Positions 52,480-64,000 of a stretch of 64,000 bases of DNA are shown here, piece by piece. This DNA is from VAZQ01 sp963744275 (GTDB taxonomy: Bacteria; Pseudomonadota; Alphaproteobacteria; Rhizobiales; Xanthobacteraceae), in NCBI GenBank assembly GCA_963744275.1, contig CAVUSX010000021.1:806001-870000 (forward strand), in the 5' to 3' direction. The notes beneath the pieces were generated by a model. It did no database searches, was not told the origin of the DNA, and was given only the letters and a program-made list of their open reading frames with translations. The stretch's first letter is position 1, and every line of letters begins with the position of its first letter. Made by a program: the position numbers and the translations under genes.

Positions 52480-55037
52480 ACGCCCGGCCCGCGCGATCCG
52501 CCGGTGTCCTGCCTCTGACGCTGCGCCTGGCGGCGCGCGATCTGCGCGGCGGCTTGCGCGGATTCTACGTCTTCATGATCTGCATCGCGCTCGGCGTGAC
52601 CGCGATCGCAGGCGTCGGCTCGACGGCGGCGAGCCTCACCGACGGCATCGCCCGCGAGGGCCGGGTCATTCTGGGCGGCGACGTGGCCTTCTCCCTCATT
52701 CCCAACGAGGCGAGCGCGGCGGAGCGCGAATTTCTGCAATCCCAGGGCCGGCTCTCGGTGGCCGCCACCTTTCGGGCCATGGCGCGCGCCGCCGACGGAC
52801 ACACGGCGCTGGTCGAGATCAAGGCGGTCGATGGCGCTTATCCGCTCTACGGCACGGTCGCGCTCGATCCGGATCAGGCGCTCGCCGCGGTGCTGGAGGA
52901 ACGCGACGGCGCCTTCGGGGCCGCGGCCGATCCGGCCTTGCTGGCACGGCTCGATCTCGCGCCCGGGGCCAGCATCAAGGTGGGGCAGGCCACCATCGCG
53001 ATCCGCGCCGCCCTCACCGGCGAGCCCGACAAGGTCGCGGGCGGCATCGGGTTCGGGCCGCGCCTGCTCATCAGCGAGGCGGCGCTGCGGGCGACCGGAT
53101 TGCTGCAGCCCGGCAGCCTGGTGCGCTGGCACTATCGTCTGGGGCTCGGCGCCGCCTCCAGCGACGCCGAGGTGAGCCGCGTGACGGCGGCGGCGGCGGC
53201 CCAATTCCCGCAGGCCGGCTGGGACGTGCGTACCCGCACCAATGCGTCGCCCTCGCTCGAGCAGGACGTGGAGCGATTCACCCAATACCTGACCCTGGTC
53301 GGATTGACCGCCTTGCTGGTCGGCGGCGTGGGGGTCGCCAATGCGGTGAAGAACCATCTCGACCGCAAGCGGACCGTCATCGCCACCCTGAAATCGGTCG
53401 GCGCCACCGGCGGCCGGGTGTTTGCGATCTATCTGGTCGAGGTCATCGGCCTCGCGGTCCTCGGCGCGTTGCCGGGGCTCGTCATCGGGGCGGCGCTGCC
53501 GTTCTTGATCGTGTGGGGATTCGGCACCGTGCTGCCGTTGCCGATCGCGCCGGCCCTGCATGCGGGCGTGCTGGGGCTCGGCCTCCTCTATGGCGTGCTC
53601 ACCGCGGTCGCCTTCGCGCTGTGGCCGCTGGGACGCGCCCACGACGTGCCGGTCTCGACGCTGTTCCGCGACGAGGTCGCCAACGAGGCGCGCTGGCCGC
53701 GCCGGTCCTACATCGCGGCGACCGTGCTGGTGGTCGGCACGCTGGCGAGCCTCGCGGTGGCGCTCGCCCACGATCAGCGCACCGCCGCGATCTTCGTGGC
53801 GGCGGCGGCCGCGGTGCTGGTGACGCTGCGGCTGATCGCGGGCCTCTTGATGCGGATCGCGCGGCGCCTGCCGCATGCGCGCTCCACCGTGCTGCGGCTC
53901 GCGATCGCCAATGTGTATCGGCCGGGCGCGCTCACCACCAGCGTCGTGCTGTCGCTGGGGCTGGGCCTCGCGCTCCTGGTCACGGTGATCGAGATCGACG
54001 GCAATCTGCGCCGGCAGTTCATGGCGGCGCTGCCGGAGCGGGCGCCGGCCTTCTTCTTTCTCGACATTCCGCCGGCGGATGCGGGCGGATTCGACGATGT
54101 CATCCACCGCGATGCGCCGGGCGCGACGCTCGAGCGCGTGCCCATGCTGCGCGGCCGCATCGTGGCGGCGAACGGAGTGCCGATCGAGACGCTCAAGCCG
54201 GCGGCGAGCGCCGCCTGGGTGCTGCAGAGCGATCGCGGCATCACCTATGCGAACGAGGTGCCGGCCGGCTCGCGCGTGGTGGAAGGGGAATGGTGGAAGC
54301 CGGATGAGCAGGGGTCGCTGGTCTCGTTCGAGAAGAGGGTGGCGGACGGGCTCGGCCTCAAGCTCGGCGACACCGTCAGCGTCAACGTGCTGGGACGTCT
54401 CATCACGGCGCGCATCGCCAATCTGCGCACGCTCGACTGGCAGAGCCTCGGCATCAATTTCGTGATGGTGTTCTCGCCCGCCACGTTTCGGGATGCGCCC
54501 CACACCGACATCGCCACCCTCACCTATCCGGGCGGCAGCACCCCGGCGCAGGAGATCGCGCTGCTCAAGACGCTCGCCGACGCCTACCCGTCGGTGACCG
54601 CGGTGCGGGTGCGCGACGCGCTCGATGCGGTCGCCCATGTGGTCACCAATCTGGTGCTCGGCCTGCGCGGAGCGACCGCCCTCACTTTGGTGGTGGCGCT
54701 GTTGGTGCTGGGCGGGGCGCTCGCGTCCGGCCATCAGAACCGGGTGCACGACGCGGTGGTGCTCAAGGTCCTGGGCGCCAGCCGCGGGGCGCTGTTGAGC
54801 GCCTATGTGCTCGAATATCTCCTGGTCGGCGGCGCCACCGCCGTGTTCGGCATCGCGGCCGGATCGGCCGCCGCCGCGCTCATCCTCACCCGGGTGATGA
54901 ACCTGTCGTTCGGATGGCTCCCGGGACCGGCTTTCGCAGCCGCCGCCGGCGCCATCGCGGCGACGGTGCTGCTGGGGCTCATCGGCACCTTCGCGGCGCT
55001 CGGCCAGAAGCCGGCCGCGGTACTGCGCAACCTCTGA
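52476..55037 (+). CDS. ybbP: FtsX-like ABC transporter permease (YbbP type)
   Basis: The 853-residue product has a first membrane helix near residues 30-50, a large periplasmic region, three helices (LTLVGLTALLVGGVGVANAV at about 270), a second repeat with helices near 400-500, a second periplasmic domain, and three C-terminal helices ending AATVLLGLIGTFAALGQKPA. This duplicated FtsX layout is that of YbbP. With YbbA and TesA it forms a conserved neighbourhood. Confidence 0.93.
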   Translation: MNARPARSAGVLPLTLRLAARDLRGGLRGFYVFMICIALGVTAIAGVGSTAASLTDGIAREGRVILGGDVAFSLIPNEASAAEREFLQSQGRLSVAATFRAMARAADGHTALVEIKAVDGAYPLYGTVALDPDQALAAVLEERDGAFGAAADPALLARLDLAPGASIKVGQATIAIRAALTGEPDKVAGGIGFGPRLLISEAALRATGLLQPGSLVRWHYRLGLGAASSDAEVSRVTAAAAAQFPQAGWDVRTRTNASPSLEQDVERFTQYLTLVGLTALLVGGVGVANAVKNHLDRKRTVIATLKSVGATGGRVFAIYLVEVIGLAVLGALPGLVIGAALPFLIVWGFGTVLPLPIAPALHAGVLGLGLLYGVLTAVAFALWPLGRAHDVPVSTLFRDEVANEARWPRRSYIAATVLVVGTLASLAVALAHDQRTAAIFVAAAAAVLVTLRLIAGLLMRIARRLPHARSTVLRLAIANVYRPGALTTSVVLSLGLGLALLVTVIEIDGNLRRQFMAALPERAPAFFFLDIPPADAGGFDDVIHRDAPGATLERVPMLRGRIVAANGVPIETLKPAASAAWVLQSDRGITYANEVPAGSRVVEGEWWKPDEQGSLVSFEKRVADGLGLKLGDTVSVNVLGRLITARIANLRTLDWQSLGINFVMVFSPATFRDAPHTDIATLTYPGGSTPAQEIALLKTLADAYPSVTAVRVRDALDAVAHVVTNLVLGLRGATALTLVVALLVLGGALASGHQNRVHDAVVLKVLGASRGALLSAYVLEYLLVGGATAVFGIAAGSAAAALILTRVMNLSFGWLPGPAFAAAAGAIAATVLLGLIGTFAALGQKPAAVLRNL

Positions 55038-55283
55038 TAGGGTGCGGCCGGCACGCCGTCACGGGCGGCGTCATGGGCGGCGTCATGGGCCCCATCCGGG
55101 CGCCACATTGCGGCTTTGTAACGTGGCCGGTGCATTGTTGGCGCATTAACAATTCCTCGCCTTCGCATCTGGCGCGCGGGTCGCCGCCGCACTAGATTCC
55201 GCGCATCGGGCGCCAGCCGGCCGGGTCGGTGCGGCGCCCCGCCATCCGGCCGGCTCGCCGGAGACAAGAGAGAGGGAATTCCA

Positions 55284-56048
55284 ATGTCGGATTTCGACCG
55301 GAACTACGCGACGGCTGCGCGCGGCGTCGGCGCGGGCCGGGCCGTTGCGATCGATGCAGGCCTGCGCGCCTACATGATCCGCGTCTACAACTACATGGCC
55401 ATGGGCGTCGGTCTCACCGGCGTCGTTTCCTGGCTCACCTTCCAGGCCGCGGTGATGACCAATGCGGCCGGCAACATCGTCGGACTGACACCGTTCGGCC
55501 AGGCCATTTTCGGCGGACCGGCGGTGATCGTCCTGATGCTGGGAACGTTCGGGCTGGTGATGTTCATCAGCTTCCGCATCCAGCACCTGCAACCCGCGAC
55601 CGCCCTGACCTTGTTCCTGGCCTACGCGGCGCTGCTGGGCTTGATGCTGTCGTCCGTGTTCCTGGCCTATACGGGCGCCTCGGTGACGCGGGTGTTCTTC
55701 GTCTCGGCGGCATCGTTCGGCGCCTTGAGCCTGTACGGCTATACGACGCAGCGCGACCTGTCGCCGATCGGGTCGTTCCTGATCATGGGCATGTTCGGCG
55801 TGTTCATCGCGATGCTGGTCAACATCTTCCTCAAGAGCACGGGGCTCGATTTCGTGATCTCCGGCATCGGGGTCCTGGTGTTCGCCGGCATGACCGCCTG
55901 GGACACCCAGCGGATCAAGGAGATGTACAGCGTCAATGACGACGGCACGCTGGCGGGCCGCAAGGCCGTGATGGGGGCGCTGCGGCTCTATCTCGACTTC
56001 ATCAACCTGTTCCTGTTCCTGCTCCGGTTCCTCGGCGACCGGCGCTGA
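55284..56048 (+). CDS. Bax inhibitor-1/YccA family membrane protein
   Basis: The 254-residue product has seven membrane helices, from YNYMAMGVGLTGVVSWLTF to the final LYLDFINLFLFLLRFLG. The conserved pore aspartates are in GMTAWDTQRIKEMY and LYLDFINLF. Bacterial members are pH-sensitive calcium-leak proteins or quality-control partners of FtsH. The start has the purine-rich site gagaaggga-type sequence (agagagggaa) upstream. It stands alone with its own terminator. Confidence 0.93.
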   Translation: MSDFDRNYATAARGVGAGRAVAIDAGLRAYMIRVYNYMAMGVGLTGVVSWLTFQAAVMTNAAGNIVGLTPFGQAIFGGPAVIVLMLGTFGLVMFISFRIQHLQPATALTLFLAYAALLGLMLSSVFLAYTGASVTRVFFVSAASFGALSLYGYTTQRDLSPIGSFLIMGMFGVFIAMLVNIFLKSTGLDFVISGIGVLVFAGMTAWDTQRIKEMYSVNDDGTLAGRKAVMGALRLYLDFINLFLFLLRFLGDRR

Positions 56049-56082
56049 TCGGAATAGATTGACGGATTGATCCTCGAAAATG

Positions 56083-56119
56083 CTGCGCCCCGGCCATGAG
56101 CCGGGGCGCAGTCGTTTGG
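56083..56119. terminator. Strong hairpin terminator after the Bax-inhibitor-1 gene
   Basis: ctgcgccccgg (56083-56093) and ccggggcgcag (56101-56111) form a perfect 11-bp stem with loop ccatgag, followed by tcgtttgg and preceded by gaaaa. It could stop transcription from both converging genes. Confidence 0.75.
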
Positions 56120-56146
56120 ACAAGTCGCGCCGCTTGGCGGTGACGA

Positions 56147-56632
56147 TCAGCCGGCGACGACGCTCAGCGACTTGTCGATCGCCCGCAGCACGCGGTCGAG
56201 CTCCTGGCCGCGGCGAATGATCAGGCCGGTCGCCGAGATCAAGCTGTAGGTGCCCTGCCGGCGCGCGAGCCGCGGATTCTTCTCGATGCGGTAGAGCGGC
56301 ATCTCGCAGGCGCGGCGAAAGACGGAAAAGACCGCCCGGTCCTTCAAGAAATCGATGGCGTAATCGCGCCACTCGCCGGCCGCGACCTTGCGGCCATAGA
56401 GCCCGAACAACCGGTTGAGCTCGGCGCGGTCGAAGGTGACTTGGCTCGCGGAGATTGGGCTTAAGGTGCCGGGGCTCGAATAAGCATGACCCGATTTGAC
56501 CCCACTCGACTTGACCTGACTTGATTTGTCTTGGATGGAAGCGGCCTTGCCGGCGGGGACGAGGGGCGCAAGGCCCACCACCACGTCCCCGCGGAACTGG
56601 CTGGGTTCGCTGTCGCCTGGACCAAGACTCAT
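56147..56632 (-). CDS. DUF2794 domain protein
   Basis: The ATG at 56632 has the perfect site GGAAGGAGG upstream. The 161-residue product has a variable N-terminus with a short Ser/Lys-rich repeat (QVKSSGVKSG) and a conserved C-terminal half: VTFDRAELNRLFGLYGRKVA, EWRDYAIDFLKDRAVFSVFR, PLYRIEKNPRLARRQGTYSL. This is the DUF2794 family of alphaproteobacteria, function unknown. Confidence 0.85.
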   Translation of the reverse strand: MSLGPGDSEPSQFRGDVVVGLAPLVPAGKAASIQDKSSQVKSSGVKSGHAYSSPGTLSPISASQVTFDRAELNRLFGLYGRKVAAGEWRDYAIDFLKDRAVFSVFRRACEMPLYRIEKNPRLARRQGTYSLISATGLIIRRGQELDRVLRAIDKSLSVVAG

Positions 56633-56950
56633 GCGGCGCCTCCTTCCAAATATGACCGTGGTTTGACGGATGATTGCGCCGTACGGGCGCGCCGGCAAGA
56701 GGCAGGATCGACATCGATGCCGCAGCCGCGCCGAGGCGCCCATCCCCGGTTACCACGCAGCCTCACGGATTCTTCAATAACATCATAATGCTGCCCGAAT
56801 TCGGACAAGCGCGCGCCAAGCTGGAATGCGACAAACGCCGTCGTTGCCTCAGGGCCCGGTCTGCCTTCGAGCACCGGATTCCTCAGCCCCCAGCCCCCCG
56901 GGGTTTGGAGCAGATCGGGCCCGAGAATTTCGCTGAAGATGCTCTTGCGC

Positions 56951-56976
56951 GCCGGCCCTGAGTGGCCGGCTTTTTT
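56951..56976 (+). terminator. Rho-independent terminator with no recognised gene upstream
   Basis: gccggcc (56951-56957) pairs with ggccggc (56964-56970) around ctgagt, followed by six T bases. It points in the plus direction, but the only upstream plus-strand frame (56674-56961) looks non-coding. Confidence 0.7.
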
Positions 56977-57050
56977 GTTGCCTAATTCGGCTTTTGTTGC
57001 CGGCTTCGCATTTTGTGGCCGGCTTCGCCTCTTGGCACGCACTCTCAGTT

Positions 57051-57093
57051 GTCATGGCCGGACCTGTTCGGTGACCATAAGTCCGGCCATGAC
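57051..57093. repeat. 13-bp inverted repeat of the 'gtcatggccgg' type
   Basis: gtcatggccggac (57051-57063) and gtccggccatgac (57081-57093) are exact complements. Palindromic units built on 'catggccgg' are widespread between genes in Bradyrhizobium relatives. It lies downstream of the DUF1223 gene. Confidence 0.7.
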
Positions 57094-57122
57094 ACTGAGC
57101 AGGTGGCTACGACAACGGAAAT

Positions 57123-57863
57123 TCAGTGCAGTGCCGTGACGGCGGCGCCGTACATCGCGCTCGGCTTGTCGACGGTGCCGCTCTGCACCATCACGGCCGC
57201 CTCGTCGACGCCTTCCTCGAATTCCTGGGTCGGCATGCTCCAGGTCTCGGCCTTGCCGGTCCAGGAGCCGAGCTTCACCCAATGCTGCGCCACGTTGTGG
57301 TAGGTGATGGTCTTGCCGCGGTTCTCGCCCCGCCCGATGGCGACCGTGGCGGCCTTGATCAGCCCGCAAATCCACACCTCCGCGAGCGAATGCGTCTCGC
57401 TGCCGCCGCCCGGCACGCTGACCATGAGGCGGCCGTCGGCGATCGTCATGGTTACCGGCAACGACAGTGTCATCCCGTTCTTGTGGCTCGCCGCGATCGC
57501 GGCCTCGATCGCCTCCCTGTCGCTTCCCAGCGCGTGCAGGCTGCCGTTCACCACCACCTGCGGGGTGTAGACCTCGCGGTCGCCGCGCACACGCGAATAG
57601 GCCCGCTGGCGGGCTGAATTGCGCGGATCCGCCAGCGTGTCCTTCCACCCCAGATAATCCCAATAGTCGATCGGCAGGCTGATCGGGATGAGGGTCGGAT
57701 CCGTGATGAATTGGCTGAGCAGCTTGTCGGCCGGGGGACAGGATGAGCAGCCCTGCGAGGTGAACAGCTCGATGACGGCGCGCGGCTCGGCGTCCGCGTA
57801 TGAGGAAATTGCAGCTGAACCGCACGCGACCACGATCGCGCATGCCAAGCAATCACGCACCAT
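57123..57863 (-). CDS. DUF1223 domain protein, exported, thioredoxin-like
   Basis: From the ATG at 57863 (GGAGG six bases upstream) the product starts with a signal peptide (LACAIVVACGSAAISSYADA), then AVIELFTSQGCSSCPPADKL with a CxxC motif as in thioredoxin-like folds. DUF1223 follows with LPIDYWDYLGWKDTLADPRN, YTPQVVVNGSLHALGSDREA and a C-terminal beta region. The role is unknown; the CxxC suggests a periplasmic redox function. It is downstream of acnA on the same strand. Confidence 0.88.
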   Translation of the reverse strand: MVRDCLACAIVVACGSAAISSYADAEPRAVIELFTSQGCSSCPPADKLLSQFITDPTLIPISLPIDYWDYLGWKDTLADPRNSARQRAYSRVRGDREVYTPQVVVNGSLHALGSDREAIEAAIAASHKNGMTLSLPVTMTIADGRLMVSVPGGGSETHSLAEVWICGLIKAATVAIGRGENRGKTITYHNVAQHWVKLGSWTGKAETWSMPTQEFEEGVDEAAVMVQSGTVDKPSAMYGAAVTALH

Positions 57864-58098
57864 GTCGACCCTCCCGGCCACCGACTTCAGATTTCACACG
57901 CGAAGCTTCCCAGCGCAGGCGCGCCGACCCGCCACCAGGGCGCAGATGAAACCAGCACATGAAACCAAAGTCGAGCTAGCCCCGGCATCGGTGGGCTCCT
58001 CCCACGGTACCCACCGGTTGCGCAGAGTGATAGTCGGGCCCGCGATCACCCGCCACTCACTTCGAGGTGAGGCGGCGGCGCGGGCCGACCAAACGGCG

Positions 58099-60807
<2,709 letters not shown>

Positions 60808-61147
60808 TTTCTTTGATCCCCCATCCGACCGGATTGAAGCCGTTCCTGCACCACGCCCCTTTGCGCGGTACCATGATACCAGCACGCCCCTGTAATCGCC
60901 GGCCGCGATCTCCGCGAGGGTTGCGCCAAAATAACCCCGGATGGTTCTGGCTTATAAGTTCTTTTTTCCCCGGGTTCCAGATAATCAACACTTGTCAACG
61001 CCATGGCGGGCAGATCGGGAGCCGTCAGCGGTCTTTCGGGGATGCGGCCGGGGCGAAGCGGGTCGGCGCTGCCGGCTTGGCCACATGTTTTCTCTCCGAT
61101 CTCCGGGATGGGCCGGGCTCGGACCTTGAGGCTGGCAGGGGCTTCTG
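60808..61147. other. Divergent intergenic region of 340 bases between acnA and ccmA
   Basis: No gene is seen. It should hold promoters for both directions. A locally AT-rich segment (about 60950-60990, with ataagttcttttttcccc) is the most promoter-like part. No clear regulator site was recognised. Confidence 0.5.
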
Positions 61148-61750
61148 ATGCGCCTATTGGGGTCGGATCTGGCCTGTTTCCGGGGGGGCCGGCAAGTCTT
61201 TGCAGGCCTGAGCTTCACGGTCGCGGCCGGGGAGGCCTTGGTGGTGCTGGGCCCCAATGGGGTCGGCAAATCCTCGCTGCTGCGGCTCCTGGCCGGGCTG
61301 GTGCCGCGCTCCGGTGGCGCGCTCGACCTGGAGGGCGGGGATCCGGAGCTCACCATCGGGGAGCAGACCCATTATCTGGGCCACCAGGATGCCCTCAAGC
61401 CTTCGCTCACGGTGGCCGAGAACCTCGCCTTCTGGTCGGACTTTCTGGGCAGCCGCGCAGGCGCGCCGGCCGCGCTGGCGGCGGTCGGCCTCGATGGCAT
61501 CGCACAATTGCCGGCCGCCTATCTGTCGGCCGGGCAACGGCGGCGCCTCTCGCTCGCCCGGCTGGTCGCCATCAAGCGGCCGATCTGGCTGCTCGACGAA
61601 CCGACCACCGCGCTCGACACCGCCGCCCAGGCTCGCCTTGCGGGCTTCATGGGAGCGCATCTGGCCGGCGGCGGCCTCATCGTGGCGGCCGCCCACGGCC
61701 CGATCGGGCTCGCGGCCACCAAGGAGCTGAGATTGGGAGACCCACGTTGA
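61148..61750 (+). CDS. ccmA: Heme ABC exporter ATP-binding protein CcmA
   Basis: CcmA drives release of holo-CcmE during cytochrome c maturation. The 200-residue product has Walker A LGPNGVGKSSLLRLLAGLVP, GHQDALKPSLTVAENLAFW, the degenerate signature LSAGQRRRLSLARL, and Walker B IWLLDEPTTALDTAAQ. It is followed by ccmB after 40 bases. Confidence 0.95.
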   Translation: MRLLGSDLACFRGGRQVFAGLSFTVAAGEALVVLGPNGVGKSSLLRLLAGLVPRSGGALDLEGGDPELTIGEQTHYLGHQDALKPSLTVAENLAFWSDFLGSRAGAPAALAAVGLDGIAQLPAAYLSAGQRRRLSLARLVAIKRPIWLLDEPTTALDTAAQARLAGFMGAHLAGGGLIVAAAHGPIGLAATKELRLGDPR

Positions 61751-61790
61751 GCATGGATTCAGCGAGCCCCCGCCGGCCGCGAGGTTCGCG

Positions 61791-62460
61791 ATGAGCCCGC
61801 TTGCGGCTCTGTTCCTGCGCGACTTTCGGCTCGCCATCCGGGTCGGTGGCGGCGCCTTGATCGGGGTGCTGTTCTTTCTGATCGTGGTCACCCTGGTGCC
61901 GTTCGCCATGGGGCCGGACCTGGCGCTGCTGGGGCGCGTCGGCCCCGCGATCCTGTGGATCGGCGCGCTGCTGGCGAGCCTGCTCACCCTCGACCGGCTG
62001 CTGGCGATCGATCACGAGGACGGCTCGCTCGACCTCATCCTGACCGCCCCGGTGGCGCTCGAGCTCACCGTCGGCGGTCAAGGGGGTCGCCCATTGGCTG
62101 ACCACCGGCCTGCCTTTGGTGATCGCCACGCCGCTGCTCGGCTTGCTGCTCAACCTCGCGCCCGCCGCCACCGGGGCGGTCGCCCTCACCCTCCTGGTCG
62201 GCACCCCGGCCCTGACCTTCATCGGCCTGATCGGGGCCGCCATCACGGTGGCGCTGCGCCGCGGCGGGCTCCTGGTCGCGGTCCTGGTGCTGCCGCTGAC
62301 CATCCCGGTGCTGATCTTCGGGGTGGCGGCCTCCAATGCCGCCATCGTGGGGCCGGTGCGGTTCGGGACGCCGTTCAGCATCCTGTGCGGGCTCGCCTTG
62401 ATGAGCATCGTGGTCGGCATCTTCGCGGCCGCTGCGGCGCTACGACACGCCATGGAGTGA
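61791..62460 (+). CDS. ccmB: Heme exporter permease CcmB; one frameshift
   Basis: From the ATG at 61791 the product has six membrane helices; the first part includes RDFRLAIRVGGGALIGVLFF and LAIDHEDGSLDLILTAPVAL. An extra G near 62072 breaks the frame; removing it gives AVKGVAHWLTTGLPLVIATP and the remaining helices to AAAALRHAME. It works with CcmA, CcmC and CcmD. Confidence 0.92.
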
Positions 62461-62557
62461 AGGCCGCCCCATTGAACGGCCCGGGCCCGAAAGCCATGCT
62501 GTTGACACACCGGCATCGAAAGCACATTCGGATGGGCGAACCCGGGAGCACTTCGCC

Positions 62558-63292
62558 ATGGCCCTGATCGATCTCGCCAACCCGACGCGCTTTCGCGCGC
62601 TCGTCGAGCGCGTGCTGCCCTGGCTCGGCGCCGCGACCGTGGTGGCGTTCGCTTTCGGGCTGGAGCGCAGCTATTTCGCGCCCGACGACTATCAGCAAGG
62701 CGCCACCGTCAAGATCATGTTCATCCACGTGCCGGCCGCCTGGCTCGGCATGATGGCCTGGGGATTGATGAGCCTGGCGGCGCTCGGCACGCTGGTGTGG
62801 CGCCATCCTTTGGCCGACGTCGCCGCCAAGACGGCGGCCCCGCTCGGCGCCGCCTTCACGCTGCTCTGCCTGGTCACCGGATCGCTCTGGGGCCGCCCGA
62901 TGTGGGGCACCTATTGGGTCTGGGACGCGCGGCTCACCTCCGAGCTGGTGCTGTTTCTGATGTATCTCGGCGTGATCGCGCTGTGGCGCACCATCGATGA
63001 TCCGGGCCGCGCCGCGCGCGCCGCCGCGGTGCTCACCCTGGTCGGGGCGCTTGATCTGCCGATCATCAAATTCTCGGTCGACTGGTGGAACACGCTGCAT
63101 CAGCCGGCCTCGGTGTTCCGGGTCGGCGGCTCGACCATCGATGCCACGCTGCTGATCCCGCTGTTCATCATGGCGCTCGCCTTCACGCTTCTGTTCTTCA
63201 CCTTGCATCTGGCCGCCATGCGCAACGAGATCATGCGCCGGCGCGTGCGCACGCTGTCGATCATGCAGGCCGATGCGGCGGGCGGACATTGA
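62558..63292 (+). CDS. ccmC: Heme exporter protein CcmC
   Basis: CcmC loads heme on CcmE. The 244-residue product has six membrane helices and the tryptophan-rich heme-handling motif WGRPMWGTYWVWDARLTSEL, with the conserved His in KIMFIHVPAAWLGM and KFSVDWWNTLHQPAS. The frame is intact. Confidence 0.97.
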   Translation: MALIDLANPTRFRALVERVLPWLGAATVVAFAFGLERSYFAPDDYQQGATVKIMFIHVPAAWLGMMAWGLMSLAALGTLVWRHPLADVAAKTAAPLGAAFTLLCLVTGSLWGRPMWGTYWVWDARLTSELVLFLMYLGVIALWRTIDDPGRAARAAAVLTLVGALDLPIIKFSVDWWNTLHQPASVFRVGGSTIDATLLIPLFIMALAFTLLFFTLHLAAMRNEIMRRRVRTLSIMQADAAGGH

Positions 63293-63294
63293 TC

Positions 63295-63512
63295 ATGGAT
63301 CTTGCTGTGGACATTGTCGATCTGGGCCCCATGCCGGTTTCATCGAGATCGCCTATGGGTTCGCGGCCCTGATCGTCACCCTCATGATCGTTTGGATCGT
63401 GGTCGATCATCGGCGGCAGACCCGCACGCTCGCCGAGCTCGAGGCGCGCGGCGTGACGCGCCGGTCGGAACGCGCCGCGGGCTTGCCGGGAGAAAGCATG
63501 CCGGGGACGTGA
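63295..63512 (+). CDS. ccmD: Heme exporter protein CcmD; one frameshift
   Basis: A small single-helix protein that keeps CcmC and CcmE together. The start MDLAVDIVDLGP at 63295 breaks near 63333; adding one C to the run gives HAGFIEIAYGFAALIVTLMI and a basic cytoplasmic tail HRRQTRTLAELEARGVTRRS. It starts two bases after the ccmC stop. Confidence 0.85.
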
Positions 63513-63613
63513 TCGCGACGCGTCCTGATCGTGAACAGACGTGATCGCAAAGGCACTTGATCGGCCGCTCGAACCCGGGTTTGGTCGGAAAGCACGACAA
63601 GAGGCATTTCACC

Positions 63614-64000
63614 GTGGCTACAGCCGCAGCTGAGGATACCGCAAAGATCGGACGCCGCCGGTTGGCGGTGCTGGTTCCGCTGGCCCTTTTCCTGGGCCTG
63701 GCGGGGCTGTTCGTCATCCGGCTCTATGCCGGCGATCCCTCGACGATCCCCTCCGCCCTGATCGGCCATCCGGCGCCGCAGACCGCGCTGCCGCCGGTCG
63801 CCGGACTGGTGCGCGACGGCACGCCGGTGCCGGGCCTCGACCCCAGCGCATTCCTGGGCGGGGTCTCGGTCCTCAACGTGTGGGCCTCGTGGTGCATACC
63901 TTGCCACGACGAGGCGCCGCTCCTGGTGCAGCTCGCGCGGGACAAGCGCATCCGCGTGGTCGGCATCAACTACAAGGACCAGGCCGACAATGCGCGGCGA
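63614..64000 (+). CDS. ccmG: Thiol:disulfide interchange protein CcmG/DsbE, 3' end missing (window edge)
   Basis: From the GTG at 63614 the visible 129 residues have a membrane anchor (LAVLVPLALFLGLAGLFVI) and a thioredoxin-like domain with the active site VLNVWASWCIPCHDEAPLLV, then VVGINYKDQADNARR. This keeps apocytochrome c thiols reduced in the periplasm. The gene runs past the end of the window. Confidence 0.9.
   Translation, partial: MATAAAEDTAKIGRRRLAVLVPLALFLGLAGLFVIRLYAGDPSTIPSALIGHPAPQTALPPVAGLVRDGTPVPGLDPSAFLGGVSVLNVWASWCIPCHDEAPLLVQLARDKRIRVVGINYKDQADNARR

Larger units (their letters stand above)
56633..57122. other. Non-coding stretch of about 490 bases with a terminator and repeats
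   Basis: No convincing gene is seen. It holds a terminator-like hairpin (56951-56976), imperfect repeats of ttttgt-ggccggcttcgcc between 56971 and 57030, and a 13-bp inverted repeat at 57051-57093. The terminator on the plus strand without a recognised upstream gene leaves room for an unrecognised small RNA between about 56640 and 56976. Confidence 0.5.

Noticed and set aside
56674..56961. A 95-residue plus-strand protein before the terminator
   Set aside because: No family likeness, no ribosome binding site and a composition like non-coding DNA.

Overview
This is a GC-rich window with the gene order and protein types of an alphaproteobacterium of the order Hyphomicrobiales (Rhizobiales), closest in flavour to the Bradyrhizobium/Rhodopseudomonas/Xanthobacteraceae side. 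The clues are the run nadD-rsfS-rlmH-envC-ctpA, the F1 ATP synthase operon without F0 genes, the priA-xerC pair near lpdA-sucBA-sucDC-mdh-zapE, the divergent acnA/ccmABCDG arrangement, an alphaproteobacterial LexA box, and the intergenic repeat that contains 'ggaaaaccgg'. No rRNA, tRNA, CRISPR, phage or insertion-sequence gene was recognised.

Layout. 1-7.5 kb: the end of nadD, rsfS, rlmH, an EnvC-type amidase activator, ctpA, then a GPP34 protein with a STAS protein, a divergent polysaccharide deacetylase and rppH. 7.5-13 kb: atpHAGDC on the minus strand, with an organic hydroperoxide resistance gene (ohr) between atpG and atpD. 13-35 kb: an accessory block. It holds a tandem recQ pair behind a LexA box, a six-gene hydrogenase-4-like complex whose large subunit has lost half of its metal-ligand cysteines, a MmgE/PrpD protein with a Tat-like leader, a DUF2778 protein, two tandem exported paralogues of unknown function, and a GMC dehydrogenase pair. 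At 31.9-35.2 kb lies the most interesting part: two tandem small proteins (leader, CxxxC, S74-type self-processing domain) followed by a PqqD-HprK-like fusion and a nucleotidyltransferase. 35-51 kb: core genes again (priA, xerC, lpdA, the 2-oxoglutarate dehydrogenase genes, sucDC, mdh, zapE, thpR). 51-64 kb: tesA with ybbAP, a Bax-inhibitor-1 protein, DUF2794 and DUF1223 proteins, acnA, and the cytochrome c maturation genes ccmABCD and ccmG (cut by the window end).

How the genes fit together. The mdh-sucCD-sucAB-lpdA run and acnA cover most of the lower TCA cycle, and atpHAGDC uses the resulting proton gradient. The ccm genes mature c-type cytochromes. The 13-35 kb block appears to be inserted between priA and atpH, which are usually neighbours in this order.

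A caution on quality. From about 16.5 to 46.6 kb, and again at 62-63.4 kb, many genes are broken by single-base indels, including essential ones such as priA, sucA and lpdA. The flanking stretches (1-16 kb, 46.6-62 kb) are clean. Sequence or assembly error is the simplest explanation, so frameshifted genes are annotated here as single genes spanning the breaks.
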